Part shown: positions 21,590-33,515 of the stretch, piece by piece
How the letters are laid out: each line of letters begins with the position of its first letter
Position numbering within the stretch: position 1 is the stretch's first letter
Source: Nepenthes gracilis
Taxonomy: Eukaryota > Streptophyta > Magnoliopsida > Caryophyllales > Nepenthaceae
Reading direction: 5' to 3'
Length of the DNA stretch: 64,000 nt
Assembly (NCBI GenBank): GCA_033239525.1
Contig: BSYO01000011.1
Coordinates: forward strand, 7,717,973 to 7,781,972
Program-made: the position numbers and the translations under genes
Notes under the pieces: generated by a model
What the model was told of the DNA's origin: nothing
The model's database searches: none
Seen by the model: the letters and a program-made list of their open reading frames with translations, nothing else

Positions 21590-24500
21590 AGGCCTTTGCA
21601 GTGGCTATTCACGAGCCAGAGGTATCGCCAAATGTCGTGGAAGGTACTCTTCGTATTTGTGGAGTTCCTGCATATATCTTGTTTGACTCTGGGTCTACTC
21701 ACTCTTTTGTTTCTCCACGGTTTACATGTCATATTGTTACTACTCCTTGCATATTGGATTATGAATTATCGGTATGTACCCCTACTGGATTTCCTGTAGT
21801 CACTGATGTTATATATTCTGGATGCGTGATGAAAGTAGACGGCAGATGTTTGGTTGTGGATTTGGTATTACTAAACATGGGAGATTTTGACGTGATTCTA
21901 GGGATGGATTGGCAGGCTAAGAACCATACCACCATTGATTGTTTTAGGAAGAAGGTTTAATTTAGTATCCCGGGATGGAAATCTTTTTCTTTCAAGGCAT
22001 TAAAAAAAGGAGATGCCTGTAATGATCTCGGCTTTACATGCTAAACATCTAGTAAAAAGCGGATGTAAAGCTTACTTGGCTTATGCCTGCACCACTATGA
22101 GTTATGAGGTGCCGGCTAAGGATATCTAAGTTATCCGCGATTTTGAGAATGTATTTCCTGAGGAGTTACCTGAATTGCCCCCGCATCGAGAGATTGGGTT
22201 TGAGATTTCTATCGTTCCCGATGTGGGTCCAATTTCTAAGACCTCTATAGAATGGCTCCGACTGAGCTAAAGGAATTAAGGTTGTAATTACAGGAGCTGT
22301 TGGGCAAATGTTTTATTAGACGAAGTGTTTCTCCTTGGGGAGCACCAGTTTTATTTGTAAGAAAGAAAGATGGGTAATTGTGGCTATGTGTTGATTATCG
22401 TGAGTTAAACAAAATCACGATAAAAAATAAATATCCTCTGTCGCGTATTAGTGCTTTGTTTGATCAATTGTAAGGATCCTAGGTATTCTCGAAGATCGAT
22501 TTGAGGCCTGGTTATCATCAATTGAGGATTAAGCGAGAATATGTGGCCAAAACCGTCTTCCAAACAAGATATGGCCACTATGAGTTTCTTGTTATATCTT
22601 TTGGACTTACAAACGCCCCTGCAGCCTTTATGAACCTAATGAATATAGTATTCAGACAGTATCTGGATAAATCTGTGGTGATTTTTATCGATGATATTCT
22701 AATCTATTCCAAGAATTATGAGGAGTATGAAACCCATCTGAGGATGGTATTTCAAGTGCTTCGTGAGGAAAAGTTGTATGTTAAGTTGGAAAAATGTGAA
22801 TTCTGGCTTAAGAAGGTAATGTTCTTGGGATATGTGATTTCTGGTGGTGGTATCTCTGTGGATCCAAAGAAAGTAGAGGCTGTTACAAATTGGAGTAAGC
22901 CAACTTCTGTAATAGATATTAGAAGCTTTCTGGGCATGCAGATTACTACTGGCGGTTTGTAAAAAACTTTTCACAAATTGCTATGCCCCTGACTCAATTA
23001 TTGAAAAAGGAAGTGAAATTTGAATGGATTAAGGAGTGTGATCAGAGTTTTCAGGAGCTGAATGATCGCCTAACTACTGCTCTAGTATTGGTAATTTCAG
23101 AAGGATTAGGAGGTTATGAGGTGTATTGTGACGCCTCCAAAGCAAGTTTGGGATATGTACTGATGCAGCACGGTAGGGTGATAGCTTATGGCTCTAGGCA
23201 GCTAAAGGTTCATGAAAAGAACTACCTTACCCATGACCTAGAGCTTGCTGCTGTGGTATGTTCTTTAAAAATTTGGAGACATTACCTGTACGGTGAAAAG
23301 TTTCTGGTATATTCCGATCACAAAGCTTGAAGTATTTGCTTTTCCAGAAAGAGCTTAATATGAGGCAAAGAAGGCAAAGAAGGTGGCTCGACTTCTTAAA
23401 AGACTACGACTGTGAGATACAATATAAGCCTGAAAAGACTAATGTGGTTGCGGATGCTTTAAGTCGACGACCAAGATTTGTGGCTCAAATACAAATCAAA
23501 CAGATAGAATTGTTGGACTATCTAAAATAATATAATGTCCAGCAATTTGCTAAGGGTAATAGAATGCTATTGTCCTATCTTCAAATCCAACCGGAGATTG
23601 TTAGTGAAATCAAAGAGAAGCAAGTCAATGATCCGTTCCTTGTAGAAATTGCAAGTGACTTGAATAAAGAATCCCAAGTTGAATTCAGTGTCCGAACGGA
23701 CGAAGTATTGAGATTTAGAGATCGATTATGTGTGCCAGATGATAGGGAGTCGAAGGAGAAGATTCTAAAAGAAGCCCATCGATCTAGATATACCATTCAC
23801 CCCAAACAAATAAGATGTATCAAGACTTAAAGAAAACGTTCTGGTGGAGGAACCTGAAGAGAGACATCATGGCCTATGTGGAGAAATGCCTCGTATGTCA
23901 ACAATTGAAGACCGAAAGGAGAAAATCATCCGAGTTGTTACAACCGATGCCGATCCCAAGCTGGAAGTGTGAAGATATCGCTATAGATTTTGTATCGGGT
24001 CTGCCAAAAACCCCAAGAAATCATGACGCCATTTGGGTTATAGTTGACTGGCTGACAAAGTCAGCCCATTTCTTGGCAATCAGAACAACGTATTCATGTG
24101 ATAGATTGGCTCAACAGTATGTGAGTGAGATCGTAAGACTACATGGAATTGTTGCCTCCATTGTATCTGATAGAGACCCTTGTTTTATCACAAGGTTTTG
24201 AAAGAGTTTGCATAAGAAAATGGGGACTGAATTGAAATTCAGTACTACTTACCACCCTCAAATAGATGGTTAGTCTGAGCATACTATCCAAATTCTTGAG
24301 GATATGTTGAGGGCTTATGTATTGAAAATGAAAGAAACTTGGGATACTAATCTAGCGCTGGTAGAGTTTGATTATAATAATAGTTATCAGGTTAGTATCG
24401 GTATTGCACCATTCGAGGCTCTGTATGGAAGAAAGTGCAGGTCGTCAATTCACTGAGAGGAAACCGGAGATAAAAGGATTTTGGATCCCAAAATCGTAAA

Positions 24501-25023
24501 AGAAACAGCAAAGAAAATCAAATTAATCCATGGTAATTTGAGGGTTGTTTGGAGCAGATAGAAAAGTTATGCAGATAGAAAGAGAAAATAATTAAGCTTT
24601 AAGATAGGAGATTTCGTCTTTCTGAAGGTTTCGCCGTCCAAAGGAATGTCACTGTTTGGAGTGAAAGGAAAATTGAAACCATGATTTGTTTGCCCCTTTG
24701 AGATTTTAGAAAAGATCGGAGAAGTGGCATACAGATTAGTACTATCGCCAAGTTTGATGGAAGTGTATGACGTGTTCCATGTATCCATGCTCTGGAAGTA
24801 TGTTTATGACTCTACTCACGTGATTGAACTCGAACCATTGGAAATCAACAAGGATCTATCCTATGTCGAGGAGCCACTATAAATTCTCGACCGGAAGAAG
24901 CAAATGTTGCTTACGAAGACGGTTCCTTTAGTAAAGGTGCTATGGAGAAACCACTCACTTGAAGAACCTACCTGGGAACGAGAAGAAGAAATCCGAAGCA
25001 AGTATCCTCACTTGTTTGTTTAA
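21590..25023 (+). pseudogene. pol of the 9.9-kb gypsy element: protease, RT, RNase H, integrase (mutated)
   Basis: Domains in order: aspartic protease with LFDSGSTHSF (DSG at 21685); RT with CVDYRELNK near 22390 and an intact FIDDILIYS catalytic motif near 22682; RNase H with YCDASK near 23126, the VVADALSRR segment near 23445, and a one-base deletion near 23327 that breaks the frame before LKYL; integrase with an HHCC zinc finger (about 23780-23905, ending CLVCQQLK), the catalytic core (VDWLTKSAHF near 24042, VSDRDP near 24166, the Glu in SEHTI near 24277) and a C-terminal LKVSPSKG to NHSLEEPTW region. Stops occur at 22471, 22480, 24199, 24271, 24454, 24559, 24682 and 24880. RT catalytic residues survive, but no full polyprotein can be made. 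Confidence 0.92.
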
Positions 25024-25063
25024 GATATGTAACCTCATCTAAATTTCATAGACAAAATTTTTT

Positions 25064-25077
25064 AAGTAGGGGAGAAT
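25064..25077 (+). other. Polypurine tract of the 9.9-kb gypsy element
   Basis: AAGTAGGGGAGAAT lies immediately before the TGTGAG start of the 3' LTR, where plus-strand synthesis is primed in this family. Confidence 0.8.
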
Positions 25078-27677
25078 TGTGAGATCCCGAAATAAAAAAA
25101 AAGAGCTTAAAATCGGAATAAAATATTAAAACCAAGAGTATATTTTTATTTTCGACCTAAAACCGAAAGAAGATTGAAATCCGGAGTAAAACATGTCAAA
25201 AATGAAATCCGGAGGCTGGAGTGGCCTTATATCTTTCAATACCGGAATGGCCTTATGCTACTTAAAACCGGAGTAATTTGTGCCACAGAAGGCCGGACTG
25301 CTTGAAATCCAAAAATGATGACAAGAAAAGGTTGACTGAAATTTGTAAGGTTGATTGGCTTTTAGAATATTGACCGACTTTGAGTAAAGGTTGACCGAAA
25401 TATGTGATGTTGACCGGATCTTTGACCGGTGTCAAGACGTTGACCGACGTCAAAATGTTGATCGGGAGGCCGACCAAAGAGTTGACCGGCTTTGAGAAAG
25501 GTTGACCGGTCTTGAATAAAAGAAGTAAAACGTTGGCCGGCTCTGAGTAAAAGGTGTCTGATTAGAATATAAAGTATTGACCAAAGAGTTGACCGGAATA
25601 AATTAAGGGCAATTAAAGATAAGGACCAACTTTGCTTATTAGTTAGAACTCAACTAAATGAAATAAGTAAACCGTCCCATTGACCGTCTGAAAAGAAGTA
25701 CCCAAGTGAGTAACTTAAACTACTTACTCCTACCTAACATCTAAGAAGAAGTACCAAGTAGGTAACTTACCATCACTTACTCCACCTAACCCTTCCTCTA
25801 TTTATACTCAACTTCAGTCGAAGAAGTAAGTATGAGTGCCAATAAGAAGGAACAGTAAGGAGTAGAGAAGAAGAGAAAGCTTCAAGTCTGTCGGAGTAGG
25901 CAGACAACCGTCAGTCAAGTGTACACTCTGTTTTTAATTTCAGAATATTGCAAGTGTACTTCAAACGATCACTCTTTTTTAAGTTCGTTTGCAAGTGTGC
26001 CCCAATTTTTAAAGTTCATACTTTGCAAATATACTTCCGTCTCCAAAATTTCAGCTTTAAAAACTGCTAGTTTTTCCTTCTGATTTAGATTAAATGTATG
26101 CCGTTTTAATTACTATTTGATAAGTTGTATTCTGGTTTGAATTCATGCTTTCTGCCTTCTATCCTCTACTTTTTGCTAAACTCATGTTTAAATTGGAGTA
26201 CATGAAAATGAAAAAGTAGACCAGCTTGTACGTTACTTGTATTACCCGAATTTAAAACCGGCATTGATTTGTAAAATAATTGAAACCGACTTTATAATAT
26301 AATTTGAAACCGGTTTAAGTAAATATTGAAACCGGCCTTGCATAATTTGAAACTGGCATTTGAAACATAACTTGAAATCGGCTGTGAAGTGAAGCATGAA
26401 ACATTGAAACCGGCCTTGCATGAAAATTTTGAAACTGGCATTTGCAAAAGTAACTTTAAAACCGGCCGTGAAGCGAAACATGAAATATTGAAACCAGCCT
26501 TGCATATAATTTTAAAATCGGCATTTGTAATGTGAAGTGACGCATGAAATACGGACTGGAATCTATAATTGAAACCGGCCTTGCATATCAGTTTGAAACC
26601 GGCCTTGCATATTAATTTGGAACCGACCTTGTTTATTAATTTGAAACCGGCATTTGTAATGAAAGTTTAAAACTGGCTTGTGGTATAGCCGTCCGAAATG
26701 AACAAAGAATATGTGAACCGACTTTCTGATAAAATAAATAAGTTCAGATTTTAGCATTGGGAGATAAGGTTCTCCGGCATGCCTTAGAACTTTATGGTGA
26801 CAATCGAGGATAATGAAAGTGAGTGCCGTCCTCGGGGTTTTGTACAAAGAGGTAGTGATAGCCGTCATTGGGGTTTTGTACAAGAAGGTAGTGATAGCCG
26901 TCCTCAAGGCTTTGTACAAGGACGTATTGTTGTGATTGTGAGGAGATGTACACAATCTATCTTCGATTAAAGCCCCTCTTCCCCTAAGCAGAAACCTTAC
27001 CAATAAATAAAAGAAGATTTCTCTACTGTAACCGGTCTTGCTTTATGTTCTAATATTAACTGTTCTGATTTTCTAATCGACTTTTGTATAGTCCGGCCAA
27101 TTGTTACCATATGATATTTATGCTGCATGATTACCTGCATTGACCGTTTTAGTGTTCTGTAATATTCCGACCGAATGATATCTTGTATATGTATCGTAAT
27201 TGTTGACAAGCACAAACGTTTTATGGAAAATCTGCATGTACCTTGTTGAGCTCCAACTCACTGTTTTCTGTTTCCTTCCCCCTTCAGATGAAATTTTAGA
27301 ACTTGTGCCTGACGAGATGGAGTGACTAGAGCCTATCTGAAGGATTGTAAGGATTCAGAAGCATACCTTTTGGAAGACCGCCACAAAAGAAGCAATTAAT
27401 ATAATAATCTATTAAAATTGATGAATTTTTATAATTAGACATTTATGGCTATATATTCAGGAATGAATTTTATGGGAATGAATATAAATGTTTTAGTAGG
27501 ATATTAGATTAACTTCCGCTATAAGTTCGATGACTAAAGTGTATGAATCCTAGATGACATCTGTGATCCTGTGATTGGAAGGCACGATCGGCCCGGACCG
27601 GACTACCGAAACTTTGGTGTCAATTTTGGGAGGTCGCTGGTGGAATGCAAAAAAAAAAAAAAAACCGTTCCGTCACA
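25078..27677 (+). repeat. 3' LTR (about 2.6 kb)
   Basis: Starts TGTGAGATCCCGAAAT and ends CGTCACA. It is collinear with 17775-20389, including the W-box cluster, the TATA-like box at 25799-25806 and the GAAACCGGC array. Differences are scattered substitutions and small indels, such as a longer A-run near 27650. Confidence 0.92.
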
Positions 27678-27682
27678 TTATA
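27678..27682. repeat. Right TTATA target-site duplication
   Basis: Matches 17770-17774. Beyond it the interrupted integrase frame of the older element resumes. Confidence 0.88.
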
Positions 27683-28039
27683 AAAGATCATAAATGTGGC
27701 TTATGGATTAGCTTTACTTATAAATTCGGTCGACTATCATAACATATTTCATGTTTCATTGCTTTAAAAATATATTTTTGATCATTCACGCATCATTGAG
27801 TATGAACTAGTATAGATTGATGAGGACTTGAAACATGTGGAAATACTAGTTCAAGTCTTTGGAAGACCGGATCAAATTTTATGTACCAAGGTATTTTATT
27901 TAGTTGAGATGCTTTGGAGAAATCATTTGTTTGAGAAAGTAACTTGGAAACACGATGATAAGATTTGAATGAAGTATTCATATTTGTTTATTCAATAAGG
28001 TCTATAAATTTTAAGGATAAAATTTTATAAACGGAGAAT
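27683..28039 (+). pseudogene. Old Ty3/gypsy integrase remnant, right part
   Basis: This continues the protein that stops at 17774, in the same frame once the insertion and one TTATA copy are removed. Visible blocks are NVAYGLAL, then YHNIFHVSLL, EDLKHVEILVQVFGRPDQIL and LVEMLWRNHLFEKVTW, all typical of the gypsy integrase C-terminal end. The frame then ends before a purine-rich ACGGAGAA tract and an LTR start. Confidence 0.88.
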
Positions 28040-29717
28040 TATAATACTTAATTCTCTGATTTTTATTTATAACATTATAATTATTATATTTTGGATAAAT
28101 ATTGATAATATTCATATTTTAGAAATAAAAATCAAGTAATGGAGGCATGAGAGTCAGCTACTAATAGGCACAAGAGCTATGCATATGCGTATTTGAGGAA
28201 GAATTGCCACATCCAAGGTTCACACGATGAGTGCCCACGCAAAATTTAGATAATATGGGTTGCACTCATATGTGGGAGATGTGCTTGTTTGTGATTCAGG
28301 CAGAATGGATTGTACTTATATGAAAAGTTGATACACTTGTACGTGAATTCATCTGGCCATTATACTTGATGCATATTTGTTTGGTACTCATGCACCGATT
28401 TTGTTATATAAGAACCTTTGCCCAATTTTTGTGCTTTGTTTGCATGGAGAAGAGGAGAAAAGAGACAGAAAGAAGGGAGAGAACGCCACAGAAGTTGATT
28501 TCAAAGTCATTTCATGTTAAATTGGTTAAATATTTGGTTTAAGGCAATTACATATAAACCAATTCTTTTATCTATTATTGAAATCTTATGATTTTTTTAA
28601 TTATTATTTAAATGTATATGCATGTTATTATTTTTACCCAATTTTTAGTTATTATCGCATGCATGTCTATTTTTACCAAGATTCAAACATTTTTGAAGGT
28701 TTATGTTTGCATTTGATACATTGGTCATGAAATCAAGAAATATTTGATTTTTTGACTTCATATGTTATATTTATACAAATATTTCATGAAAACTCTATTT
28801 TGTAAAATGGAATATAGAATTTACTTTTTCTTTATTTAGAAAAGTTTTGGACCTTTGTTATGTGATGTAAATTTTTTTTTTATTTCACTCAATAAGAACC
28901 ATTTTAAGAGAATTGATAGATTATATTTGAATATATTTGAATATATTATGCACAACTTAAAAATTAAAAATATTATTTATTAGTCATAAAAATGACATTT
29001 AATCTTATCTATGGATCCAAAATATAGACTGCACTTCTATAAGCCTTAAATAGCAGTATATTAGCATTATGCTATTAGGAATATGTATAGCCAAATCTTT
29101 TAAGCTATCATTTGATATAGTTAATATGTGAGTTACTGATCTTTAATTATTAGATTTTTATTTTTTTGATATGATCTTTTAGCTTTCATATTTTCAATAT
29201 GTTTTTATAAATTTCTTTGATCTTCTTATGGTTTTTATAATCTTCATATATTTTTTATATTTGTAAATATCAGTCAATTTATAGGCTATCATGTTTTTAA
29301 CCATATTTATCAACAATTTGATATTTCATACATATGCATGTAATTATGATTTATTGTCTTTTATACTTATTTTACTCATACATATTCACATATTATATAG
29401 ATATTTTATTGAGTATTAGACTCATGGTTAAGAACTTTTAGAATGTCTTTTAGATTAGCGGATTTAGATATCTTATAGGAATGGATGGAGGATTATTCAA
29501 GGAGAATAGTTTAGAATATTTTGCTTATATTTTTATTTGGGCTTGTAATTAGATTTGAATATTATCTTTTAAGAATTGAGATTTAATTTCTACTATGTAT
29601 GTATTTGGATTATAGATAGACACCTTTCATTACGTCAAATTTTAGGATAAAGTAGGTACAGTGTATTTTCAATCAAATGGATGTAGTTTGGCAATTCTTG
29701 GGATTACGGTCGTTACA
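28040..29717 (+). repeat. 3' LTR of the old gypsy element
   Basis: It begins TATAATAC (probably once TGTAATAC) directly after the purine tract that follows the integrase, and ends GATTACGGTCGTTACA. The ends fit TGTAA/TTACA inverted termini. It is AT-rich and about 1.7 kb. No 5' LTR is seen, so boundaries rest on position and end motifs. Confidence 0.65.
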
Positions 29718-29739
29718 TCTTGGTTATTATCGCATGGTT

Positions 29740-30201
29740 TGATGTGCAGTGTTTGACCCGAATATTAATTTACACCTTATTCTTGTGAAGATTTATTATA
29801 ACACCATTTTACTATGTACTTATACTGAGGTCATGATGTAATAGGTATACTATACCCCGGATTGTTGTCCTTACTTCTTATAATGTGCTAAGTACAAAGT
29901 GCTAATGATATAACTCCAAGTTGTAAGGAGTGTTTAGTCAAAAGCTCGACTATTCCTAGCAGCGCTAAGCTGTTAGTCAATTGGGTTATATGGCATTTTG
30001 ATGCTGAGTAATTTTGATTTGGCAAAGTACTAGATAGCACAAGACGTACTTGACTTGATATCCAAATATGAATTGGGTCACCTTTTGGGGGAACAAAACT
30101 TATTGGTTGACACTCTCGCTAGATTAGTCACCATGCTCTCAAATCATAAGCCCAACAAAGAGCTGGTTGAAGTCCTCACTTTGCTAGCAACGAGGAACCT
30201 A
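29740..30201 (+). pseudogene. Tat-lineage gypsy remnant, RNase H region (left part)
   Basis: The frames are broken but AKYKVLMI, LVNWV, AKY, YELGHLLGEQNLLVDTLARL and NKELVEVLTLL match the second (archaeal-type) RNase H and the following linker of Tat-lineage gypsy elements, where relatives read SQLVVNQV and ENxxADALARL. The fragment stops at the ACCTA target site and continues at 32885. Confidence 0.7.
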
Positions 30202-32884
30202 TGACATCCCACGTCCTCATTTATATCATTAGCCATTATTATTATTATTAAATATAATAAATACACATAAATATATACAGTATTCATACGGCTGTCATAC
30301 CATTGGTGGCATTAATATTCGTACTATAAGAATACGATATCGGGTCTTGTTAAAGAAATATGCCTCTTAAAACCCAAAATCAATCTGATTTTAATTTGCA
30401 GAAGCATACATGATACTCACTATAATATGCGGAAGCAATTCTAAATTAATATCACCAAAAACATAATATATCATGTCATACTTTTAAGGTTTTACAATGT
30501 TATTATATATATCTCAACTTCAGTTAAACTAAATACATCAAAATTTTATACATTTCTAGTACATCTTCTAAATGTAAAGTATAATTAAGACTTCATCTCC
30601 GCTCCTGTTCGTCAGGTATCAACTCCTATAAAATATCTGAATGGCAGTAAAATAGTAAGAGAGTGAATCAAATACTCAATAAGACACAATATATATAATG
30701 ATATACACATTTATACTGAAAATATATCATCGGAAGGAATATGAGTCATAATGCATATATAAGCATGAAATATGAATGAAAAATATTTTTCTGGTGTATT
30801 CAAATTTTCTTTATCTTATTCTTTTACTATCTTACCGTAAAAACTTACTTAAATTGAGGGATCAGGGTCAATAAATCTTACCAGCTAACAGAACAGACAA
30901 TTGAGAAAAGAGATTGCGTTCACTCTAAACAATCGAAGACCGTAATACCTCTTATTTGGCCAGAAGTGGGCTGTACATGTCTTTCGCCTGATAGACGGGG
31001 CCATAATGTCGTCTTAAGTCTCCCATGGCAGGGTAATTTTTTCAATTATCACTATAATATCTTAAAATATATTAGAAAATATTACCATCTGAATAAATCT
31101 TTGATCTAATTTCTTAATTCTTTTTAAAATTTCTTGTAAAAACTCCACACTTATTCTTAGTACTTCTTTTTAATTTTTTTAGTTCTAGAAGAAAATAATC
31201 ATACTTCTTAACATTATGTAGAGTTTACACTTAAACTTTTATAAATGTAGGAGTTGAAATTTAGCATCCAAATATTAGAGATGCAGCAATTAGTAGTGAA
31301 TCAGTAAAGTCTTACAATTTTTACATATATTGAAATGATGATTTGTTAATATAGTAATTTGGCCAACAGGAAGAAAATTCAGAACTCGAAACCGTGGCGT
31401 ATTAGCCGGTTCAGCCACCTTAAAACTAATTTCTACATGTTGAAAAATCAGAACCAGCACGTGATGTATAGCCGGTTTGGCAGCAGGTTCAGCCACCTCA
31501 AACTAATTTTCTACGTGCTGAAAAATCAAAATCAACACACAATGCACAGCCGGTTCAAGCTAATTTTTTTCTGGTTGAAAATTCAATATTAGTACATGAT
31601 ACTTCAGTCGATTTGGCTATCGGTTCAGTGACTAGTTCAAGCTAATTTCTATAGACTGAAATTTAGTATTAGCATATGATGGCTTGGCTGATTTAGCTAC
31701 TGGTTTAGTGGCCGGTACAAGCTAGTTTCTACAGGCTAAAAATTCATTATTAGCACATGATACTTCGGCCGGTTTGACTGTTGGTTCAGTGGCTGGTTCA
31801 GTACTGATTTAAGCAAATTTCTATAGGCTAAAGATTCAGCATCAGCAATGATACTTGGGCCGGTTTAGCTGCCGGTTCAGTGGCCAATTTAACTAATTTT
31901 CTACAGGTTAAAATTGCAGCATCTGCACATGATGCTCCGACTGGTTTGGCTACTGGTTCAGTGGCCAGTTCAGCCAGTTCAGTCAATTCTCTTCATGCTA
32001 AAAGGTCAGATTCAGCATATTATACTTTAACCAGTTTATCAACCTAAAAACTAATTTTTACCTATTCTAAAATGATGATATAGTAGTGACAGCCCAGTAG
32101 AGTAAGGATTTTAAGTATTGGATCAACCATATTTGAAAAAAATCAGTAACGATTAACAACAAGTGAAGGAAGAGCTTGCGGTGTACTTGCCCAAAATTTA
32201 GCTGTTGCAAATTGTGGAGTATTGAATTTCTTTACTTTCCTCTTGTCATTCGGTTCTCTCCTCTCTTCTCCCTCTCGTTTTTCCTTCCTTTCTTCTACTC
32301 TCACGTGGCCCTTATAAAATTTTGAGGGCTGAGTTGCTGAATCATCCTTTATTGGATGAGTTGCTACCAGCATCTCCTAACTTCCCCCAGAATTCAGATT
32401 AGTGTCCTGAATTTTTACTTCAAATTTTGCCGATTCATCTCTTATTTTTGCTGAATTGGTTCTCTGGGGTGCTGCCTTGTGTTGTTGTTTGATTGATCTT
32501 TAATTTTGGCAATTCTTGCTATTGTTTCAGCTGCTGCCCATGAGTTTTTTTCGCTGCTCACCTGAATTGCTAAAGTGCTGCTGCCCTTTGATTGCTGAAG
32601 CATGCCGTTGTGTGCTTGCCGTGCTGCTCAATTAAATTATAAAGTATGCTGAGTCATTTGTTCCCTTATAATATTGCTGAAATATGCTGCCCATTTTTAC
32701 TACTGCTGCTGCCCGTGTGCTGCCTCTTGCCAACTGTGCTGTTGCCCCTTGCCGACCGAATTTAAATCCGTTACTAATCGGGTTCATCAATTAAATTTAT
32801 GCAGCTATTGTATCCTGGAGTGAGCATATCGCTTTCAAATTTTTTAATATAATTAATATAATTATGAAATTTAATTCTTACGGA
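30202..32884 (+). mobile_element. Solo LTR (about 2.7 kb) inserted in the Tat remnant
   Basis: It starts TGACATCCCACGTCC, a common plant LTR opening, and ends near CTTACGGA. ACCTA occurs immediately before (30197-30201) and after (32885-32889), and the interrupted Tat polyprotein resumes right after it. No internal gag-pol is present, so it is a solo LTR left by LTR-LTR recombination. It contains a long minisatellite and a possible TATA element (TTATAAAA near 32311). The last bases are not the expected CA, so the right edge may be off by one or two bases. Confidence 0.75.
31395..32040. repeat. Minisatellite within the solo LTR, unit about 90-100 bp
   Basis: Roughly seven imperfect units share a GCCGGTTCAG-type core, AGCTAATTTCTAC, a GGCTGAAAATTCAG variant and AGCACATGATACT. 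Units diverge by perhaps 15-25 percent, so the array is old. Confidence 0.8.
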
Positions 32885-33515
32885 ACCTAATGAAGTCTTC
32901 TGGGTGACAGATGGATCTAGTTGGATGACCCCATTCTACGACTACCTGTAGGAAGAAAAGGTACATCAACCCCACAGCCAAGAAAATCCAGAAGACAACA
33001 AGATGGTACACATTAATTGATGACTTCTTGTATAGACATGGATGCTTTGTACCCTTCATGAAGTGCCTCAACCCTAATGATGCTACTTATGCCCCTTGAG
33101 AGGTACACTTCAAGATCTATTGAAACCATCTTAAGGGAAATAATTTAGCATTTCAATTTCATGAATCAAGGGTACTATTTGCCTCCCATGAAGTATGATG
33201 TCTTGAACTTTATAAATAAGTGTTAGAAATGTTAGATCTATTGAAATATTTCAAGATAACCAATGATAAAATTGACCCACTATAATATGCCTAACTTTTT
33301 TCATAGTGAGGGCTTAAGACCTAGGCCTATTTCTAATAGTAACCTGCTAAATAAAGTTCATCATTGTAGGTATTAGCAAATTCACCAAGTGGGTTAAAGT
33401 ATCCCTGTGGCCAAAATGATAGAGCAGAATGCCTTAGGAATCATTAGGAAATTTTTCATTTGTCGATTTAGGATACCAAATGTCTTAGTCACTAATAATA
33501 GTGCTCCACAAACTC
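32885..33515 (+). pseudogene. Tat-lineage gypsy remnant, integrase region (right part)
   Basis: After the solo LTR the same coding region continues: SWMTPFYDYL near 32915, RWYTLIDDFLYRHGCFVPFM near 33005 and CLNPNDATYAP, the linker and zinc-finger region. A decayed core follows with KMIEQNALGIIRKFFICRF and IPNVLVTNN near 33415-33500, where relatives have ICRFGIP and a catalytic Asp in TDNG. Here that Asp is Asn. Stops and shifts are frequent. Confidence 0.75.

Larger units (their letters stand above)
17775..27677 (+). mobile_element. Complete but inactivated Ty3/gypsy retrotransposon nested in an older one
   Basis: The element has two LTRs of about 2.6 kb with TGTGA/TCACA inverted ends (the 5' copy ends TCATA), TSD TTATA, an initiator tRNA-Met primer-binding site, gag-pol in the order gag, protease, RT, RNase H, integrase, and a purine tract before the 3' LTR. 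The domain order and sequence fit a chromovirus of the Tekay/Del kind; lineage is inferred and I did not confirm a chromodomain. Many premature stops and at least one frameshift make it non-autonomous. The two LTRs still align over nearly their full length, so it is younger than the element it interrupts. Confidence 0.93.
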
